Origin: Spirochaetaceae bacterium
GTDB lineage: Bacteria > Spirochaetota > Spirochaetia > Treponematales > Treponemataceae
Assembly: GCA_031285525.1 (NCBI GenBank)
Contig: JAITWB010000161.1
Span: 1-7,013 of the forward strand
Length of the DNA stretch: 7,013 nt
Direction of reading: 5' to 3'
Under the pieces are notes generated by a model. That model searched no databases. It had not been told where the DNA came from and saw nothing but the letters and a program-made list of their open reading frames with translations. Positions 6,092 through 7,013 of this stretch are shown here, piece by piece. Each line of letters opens with the position of its first letter. The first letter of the stretch is position 1. The position numbers and the translations under genes are program-made.

Positions 6092-6775
6092 ATGGAGAAA
6101 CAGTATCTTATCGACCGCAGTCCGGTGCGGTTTTTTGAGAAGTCTCTCAATGGCGGCGTAAAGCCCGGAGAGATTGGAGTGGTCGCTTCGAAGAAGGGCC
6201 TGGGAAAGACATCTGTACTTGTCCAGATTGGCCTTGATATGCTCCTTCAGGAAAAACAGGTTATTCATATTTCGTTTCATCAGCATTCCGATTATGTTAT
6301 TACCTGGTACGAAGATATTTTTAGTGAAATGGCAAAGAAGAAGAATCTTGATAAGGGGAATGATATTAAGGAAGATATCCTTAAGAAACGTATCATTCTG
6401 AACTTTAATCAGGACAGCGCTTCCATGAGTCAGGTTGTCAAGACCGTGCAGGCTCTTATTTCCGGCGGTATTAGTGCTCAGGCTATCATTATCGATGGCA
6501 TGGATTTTACCCGTTTGTCGAAGGAAGATCTTGCCCAGATAAAGGATTTTGCCAAACAGGCAAATCTGGTTCTCTGGTTCAGCGGCAACACTGAAGAGAC
6601 CGACAGGCAGGTTCCTGCAACCCTGGCACCGATTCAGGATGCTCTGGATGTGATCATCTATCTTGAGCAGAAACCTGATTGTATTAACCTGAAGGTTCTC
6701 AAGGAACATGGGACCGCGCCGAAAGACATGGATCTCAAGCTCGATGCCAAGACGCTGCTCATTGCAGAGAAATAA
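6092..6775 (+). CDS. RecA/DnaB-like P-loop protein with degenerate active site, function unknown
   Basis: A 227-residue protein made of a single RecA-fold domain. Walker A is SKKGLGKT (33-40), with Ser where the family has Gly or Ala; Lys39 and Thr40 are intact. Walker B is AIIIDG (131-136, Asp135). In DnaB-like proteins the strand after Walker A ends in SLEM with a catalytic Glu; the matching HISFHQ (59-64) has His63 instead. The C-terminal part, with DALDVIIYLEQ (183-193), INLKVLKEHG (198-207) and LDAKTLLI (217-224), follows the DnaB/RadA/KaiC pattern. There is no helicase N-terminal domain, zinc finger, signal peptide or TM helix. ATP binding is likely, hydrolysis uncertain. The ATG at 6092 is chosen because GGGG (6082-6085) stands 6 nt before it; an in-frame GTG at 6080 would add four residues without a good site. 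It lies between fusA and malQ, after the fusA terminator and with its own terminator. No named family is recognised. Confidence 0.85.
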   Translation: MEKQYLIDRSPVRFFEKSLNGGVKPGEIGVVASKKGLGKTSVLVQIGLDMLLQEKQVIHISFHQHSDYVITWYEDIFSEMAKKKNLDKGNDIKEDILKKRIILNFNQDSASMSQVVKTVQALISGGISAQAIIIDGMDFTRLSKEDLAQIKDFAKQANLVLWFSGNTEETDRQVPATLAPIQDALDVIIYLEQKPDCINLKVLKEHGTAPKDMDLKLDAKTLLIAEK

Positions 6776-6796
6776 GCACATCTCATGAGATATAAT

Positions 6797-6831
6797 ACCC
6801 TGCGGAAACCTCTTTCGCAGGGTTATTTTTT
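6797..6831 (+). terminator. Rho-independent terminator after the P-loop gene
   Basis: ACCCTGCG (6797-6804) pairs perfectly with CGCAGGGT (6816-6823) around an 11-nt loop; with a one-base bulge the stem can extend by A-T pairs. TTTTTT follows at 6826-6831. It lies 21 nt after the stop and separates the gene from malQ. Confidence 0.85.
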
Positions 6832-6848
6832 AGCAAATACAGTCCACG

Positions 6849-6854
6849 AAGGAG
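6849..6854 (+). promoter_or_regulatory. Shine-Dalgarno of malQ
   Basis: AAGGAG stands 7 nt before the ATG at 6862, an ideal arrangement. Only 30 nt lie between the preceding T tract and this ATG, so no complete promoter fits after the terminator. Confidence 0.85.
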
Positions 6855-6861
6855 AGCTCTT

Positions 6862-7013
6862 ATGAATACATCACGGAAAAGCGGGATTCTGCTTCACCCT
6901 ACTTCACTGCCGGGAACTCCCGGGATCGGTACTATCGGGAAAGGGGCGTATCGGTTTATCGATTGGCTCTCTTCGGCGAAGCAGTCGCTGTGGCAGATTT
7001 TGCCTTTGGGTCC
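6862..7013 (+). CDS. malQ: 4-alpha-glucanotransferase (amylomaltase, GH77), N-terminal part only
   Basis: Fifty complete codons plus two bases are inside the window; the rest lies beyond the right edge. The start shows the family's N-terminal signature: RKSGILLHPTSLPG (5-18), then GIGTIGKGAYRFIDWL (21-36) and SLWQILPLG (42-50), matching the conserved beginning of the GH77 barrel. The enzyme transfers 1,4-alpha-glucan segments between maltodextrins in the cytoplasm, in glycogen and maltose metabolism. The catalytic Asp/Glu residues lie further downstream and are not visible. It follows a strong terminator and has an ideal Shine-Dalgarno. The neighbours suggest no shared pathway. Confidence 0.92.
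   Translation, partial: MNTSRKSGILLHPTSLPGTPGIGTIGKGAYRFIDWLSSAKQSLWQILPLG

Noticed and set aside
6023..6781. 252-codon minus-strand open frame opposite the P-loop gene
   Set aside because: It runs through the fusA terminator and covers the whole of a gene with clear Walker motifs; its translation shows no domain. It is a shadow frame.
1..7013. Search for tRNA, rRNA, IS elements, long repeats, CRISPR arrays and defence genes
   Set aside because: No cloverleaf, terminal inverted repeat, transposase, spaced repeat array or known defence domain was seen on either strand by eye.

Overview
The window looks like chromosomal DNA from a spirochaete, probably the Spirochaetaceae/Treponemataceae side of the phylum. 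Two genes point there. The partial gene at the left edge encodes the helical N-terminal extension found on the very long GreA proteins of spirochaetes. The EF-G in the middle is of the mitochondrial-like EFG1 class (spdEFG1) that spirochaetes use, with P-loop AHIDSGKTT and the motif [12 protein letters not shown]. Both assignments are recognition from memory, not a database search. I see no tRNA, rRNA, insertion sequence, CRISPR array or phage gene; this is ordinary core genome with a few lineage-restricted proteins.

Left third, minus strand (2813 down to 1): a two-TM, Cache-like sensor diguanylate cyclase (GGEEF active site, RRSD inhibitory site); after a 99-nt gap, a cytoplasmic TPR protein; and 28 nt later the start of the long GreA, which runs off the left edge. 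The TPR gene and greA are almost certainly one operon. A good sigma70-like promoter overlaps the upstream-most ATG of the TPR gene, so its true start may be 30 nt further in.

Divergent region 2814-2903 carries back-to-back promoter candidates. The plus-strand gene it serves (2904-3587) encodes a degenerate SDR/Rossmann-fold protein without the catalytic Tyr-x-x-x-Lys, and may be read from a leaderless mRNA.

Region 3588-3884 is a compact control region ahead of fusA. It holds a first promoter candidate (TATAAT at 3684), a terminator-type hairpin with a T9 tract, and a second, near-consensus promoter (TTGATA-17-TATAAT) whose -35 box lies on the 3' edge of that hairpin. fusA (3885-5972) follows, closed by two strong consecutive hairpins.

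Right end, plus strand: a 227-residue RecA/DnaB-like P-loop protein with an unusual Walker A and no visible catalytic glutamate (6092-6775), a clean rho-independent terminator, and the first 50 codons of malQ (4-alpha-glucanotransferase).

Functionally the window holds transcription elongation (GreA), translation elongation (EF-G), c-di-GMP signalling and maltodextrin metabolism. The uncharacterised elements are the TPR partner of greA, the inactive-looking SDR protein, and the degenerate ATPase next to EF-G. No clearly new multi-gene system is visible; the ATPase beside EF-G and the promoter/terminator overlap ahead of fusA are the best leads.
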